A stretch of 64,000 bases of DNA, from assembly GCA_023457035.1 (NCBI GenBank), contig JAEWNN010000176.1, positions 1-64,000 on the forward strand, written 5' to 3'. The stretch comes from Verrucomicrobiota bacterium. GTDB taxonomy: Bacteria > Verrucomicrobiota > Verrucomicrobiia > Opitutales > Opitutaceae. Position 1 is the first letter of the stretch, and each line of letters begins with the position of its first letter. Shown piece by piece: positions 62,354 to 64,000 of the stretch. The position numbers and the translations under genes were made by a program. The notes below the pieces were generated by a model. It worked only from the letters and a program-made list of their open reading frames with translations, did no database searches and had not been told where the DNA came from.

Positions 62354-62812
62354 CTACGCCGGCGCCAGCCCGGCGCCCTGGAGGCACCGCACCACGTAGG
62401 GGTCGAGCCCGGCCGGAATCGCGCGGACCCATTTCGCGCCGCCGTGGTGGGCGTCGAGCTTGGGGCTGAGGCGGACCTGCGCTGCCACGGGGTAGAGGAA
62501 GAAACAGGTGTTGATCGAGTGCACCGAGACACCGCCGGGCCCGTCGGGGAAGATCGTCTCCGCGGTGTGGATGATCGGGCCGACATGGCATTCGATGCCG
62601 ACTTCCTCGCGGGCCTTGCGGATGGCGGTCTCGCGCATCGTTTCGCCCTTCCACACACGCCCGCCCGGCACCCACCACTGACCGCGGGCCGGGGCGTCCT
62701 TGCGTTTCACGAGCAACACCGCCCCGCGATGGACGATGGCCACGTCGACGCAGGCGAGTGGCATCAACTCGAGGAAGGTGCGGTAGGTCTCGGAGGGGAT
62801 CCAGTGTTTCAT
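62354..62812 (-). CDS. NUDIX hydrolase, GDP-mannose hydrolase-like
   Basis: Protein of about 152 residues. The Nudix box (GRVWKGETMRETAIRKARE then EVGIE) matches Gx5Ex7REUxEExGU in full. The N-terminus (WIPSETYRTFLELMPLACVD) and WWVPGGRVWKGET are typical of the GDP-mannose mannosyl hydrolase subgroup. It would hydrolyse a nucleotide sugar or other nucleoside diphosphate derivative. The start at KHWIPSE was chosen because longer frames read as repeat DNA. Confidence 0.88.
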   Translation of the reverse strand: MKHWIPSETYRTFLELMPLACVDVAIVHRGAVLLVKRKDAPARGQWWVPGGRVWKGETMRETAIRKAREEVGIECHVGPIIHTAETIFPDGPGGVSVHSINTCFFLYPVAAQVRLSPKLDAHHGGAKWVRAIPAGLDPYVVRCLQGAGLAPA

Positions 62813-63062
62813 CGGAGGGGCGATTGGCCGGCCGGAGGGTGGGGCGACGCGCGGGGGGCACCGGCGACGATGCCCGTGGTGAACGTCTCCGCAATCCTTT
62901 GGTGGCGCGCTTGCGCCGACCACCAAATCCGGCAAGCCTCCCCTCCCTCGGCCGCTGTTTTCGGAGTCGGTTCATGTCAGTTCCGACGTCCCGGGAATCT
63001 CCATCTGGCGCGCCATCCCACCAGTTCTCTTCCCACTGTCCGCTCTCCGCATCCCGAACCAC

Positions 63063-64000
63063 ATGCCCGAACAACTATCCGAAATCGGACTCATCGGCCT
63101 TGCCGTGATGGGTCAGAACCTCGCCCTCAACATCGCCGACCACGGCTTCCGCATCTCGGTCTACAACCGCACCGCGTCCAAGACCGACGAATTCGTCGCC
63201 GCGCACCCCGGCACCCCCGGCGGCCTCGTCGGTTTCGCCGAGCTCAAGGACTTCGTCGCCTCCCTGGCCAAGCCCCGCCGTATCATCATGATGGTGAAGG
63301 CCGGCGCGGGTACCGATGCCGTGATCGACTCGCTCACCCCGCTGCTCGAGGCCGGCGACATCATCATCGACGGCGGCAACTCGAAGTGGACGGACACCAT
63401 CCGCCGCGAGAAGGCGCTGAAGGAGGCGGGCTTCCGCTTCATCGGCAGCGGCGTTTCCGGTGGCGAGGAGGGTGCGCGTTTCGGCCCCGCCCTCATGCCC
63501 GGCGGCGACCCCGAGGCCTTCAAGTTCCTCGCGCCCGTCTGGAACGCCATCGCCGCGAAGGTCGACCGCAAGACCGGCCGCCCGCTGCTCGGTGCCGCGC
63601 CCGGCAAGCCCGTCAAGGGTGGCGTGCCCTGCTCGACCTACATCGGGCCCGACGGCGCCGGCCACTACGTGAAAATGGTCCACAACGGCATCGAGTACGG
63701 CGACATGCAGATGATCTGCGAAGCCTACGACCTGATGCGCGGCGTGCTCGGCATGAAGGCCCCCGAGATCGGCAAGGTCTTCGCCAAATGGAACAAGGGC
63801 GCGCTCGACAGCTTCCTGGTCGAGATCACCGCCGACATCCTCCAGCAGGTCGACCCGGCCACCAAGAAGCCGTTCGTCGACATCGTGCTCGACACCGCCG
63901 GCCAGAAGGGCACGGGCAAGTGGACCAGCGTCAGCGCTCTCGACATGGGCGTGCCCGCCCCGACCGTCGCCGAGGCCGTGTTCGCCCGCTGCATCTCCGC
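63063..64000 (+). CDS. gnd: 6-phosphogluconate dehydrogenase, decarboxylating (partial)
   Basis: The 5' part (about 312 residues) of Gnd, which oxidises and decarboxylates 6-phosphogluconate to ribulose 5-phosphate with NADP+ in the pentose phosphate pathway. The dinucleotide-binding start is IGLIGLAVMGQNLALNIADH; next come DGGNSKWTDT, GSGVSGGEEGARFGPALMPG and HYVKMVHNGIEYGDMQM with the catalytic Lys. The frame is open to the window edge and the C-terminus is missing. It lies 250 bases from the divergent NUDIX gene. Confidence 0.96.
   Translation, partial: MPEQLSEIGLIGLAVMGQNLALNIADHGFRISVYNRTASKTDEFVAAHPGTPGGLVGFAELKDFVASLAKPRRIIMMVKAGAGTDAVIDSLTPLLEAGDIIIDGGNSKWTDTIRREKALKEAGFRFIGSGVSGGEEGARFGPALMPGGDPEAFKFLAPVWNAIAAKVDRKTGRPLLGAAPGKPVKGGVPCSTYIGPDGAGHYVKMVHNGIEYGDMQMICEAYDLMRGVLGMKAPEIGKVFAKWNKGALDSFLVEITADILQQVDPATKKPFVDIVLDTAGQKGTGKWTSVSALDMGVPAPTVAEAVFARCIS

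Overview
The window looks like chromosome from a high-GC (roughly 65-70%) Gram-negative bacterium of the Verrucomicrobiota, most likely Opitutaceae/Opitutales. The evidence is two very large TonB-dependent receptors (one with the N-terminal VVLSPFEV-type box familiar from Opitutus relatives), an autotransporter-type beta-strand repeat protein ending in a PEP-CTERM signal, a XylR-like regulator (LacI-type sensor fused to an AraC DNA-binding domain), an ADOP-type FtsX permease, and a cellobiose phosphorylase and GH27 enzyme that fit a plant-glycan lifestyle. The assignment rests on gene content and protein style only; there is no 16S gene here.

Layout. 1-4400: repeat-rich DNA, a chemoreceptor and a TauE/SafE permease. 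4604-6995: a lower-GC island (about 52% where counted by hand) of three short same-strand genes separated by two integron attC-like sites; two of the genes encode HEPN-clan proteins. 7011-15540: a DUF2007-like protein, an ADOP permease, a second chemoreceptor, a diaminopimelate-decarboxylase-like enzyme and TrmO. 15642-19115: GH27 enzyme, tRNA-Asp and AsnRS. 19462-24671: XylR-type regulator and TonB receptor. 24854-32225: SRAP/YedK protein, GYF membrane protein, zinc-ribbon coiled-coil protein, PEP-CTERM autotransporter-like protein and the RNase P RNA gene. 32338-37325: a pseudopilin operon (PilX/W/V-like) and a NarL-type two-component system. 37741-44260: ECF sigma, putative anti-sigma, bactofilin-like/RDD membrane protein, and a second TonB receptor. 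44425-48435: an Mla/Mce lipid-transport operon headed by an unusual secreted protein rich in W-P-F/L motifs. 49116-53936: a phospholipase-D-like protein, a CBM21-like + endonuclease/exonuclease/phosphatase protein, and a secreted protein. 54317-64000: an LRR-like secreted protein, an AAA_14/DUF4143 ATPase, peptidase T, a small membrane protein, cellobiose phosphorylase, a NUDIX hydrolase and the 5' part of gnd.

How genes fit together. The GH27 enzyme, cellobiose phosphorylase, TonB receptors and XylR-like regulator suit glycan uptake and breakdown feeding into the pentose phosphate pathway (gnd). The Mla-type operon handles envelope lipids. The two-component system sits beside the pseudopilin operon and may regulate it. 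The most unusual features are the integrase-less cassette array with two HEPN proteins, and the very dense network of imperfect inverted repeats that fills almost every long intergenic gap.
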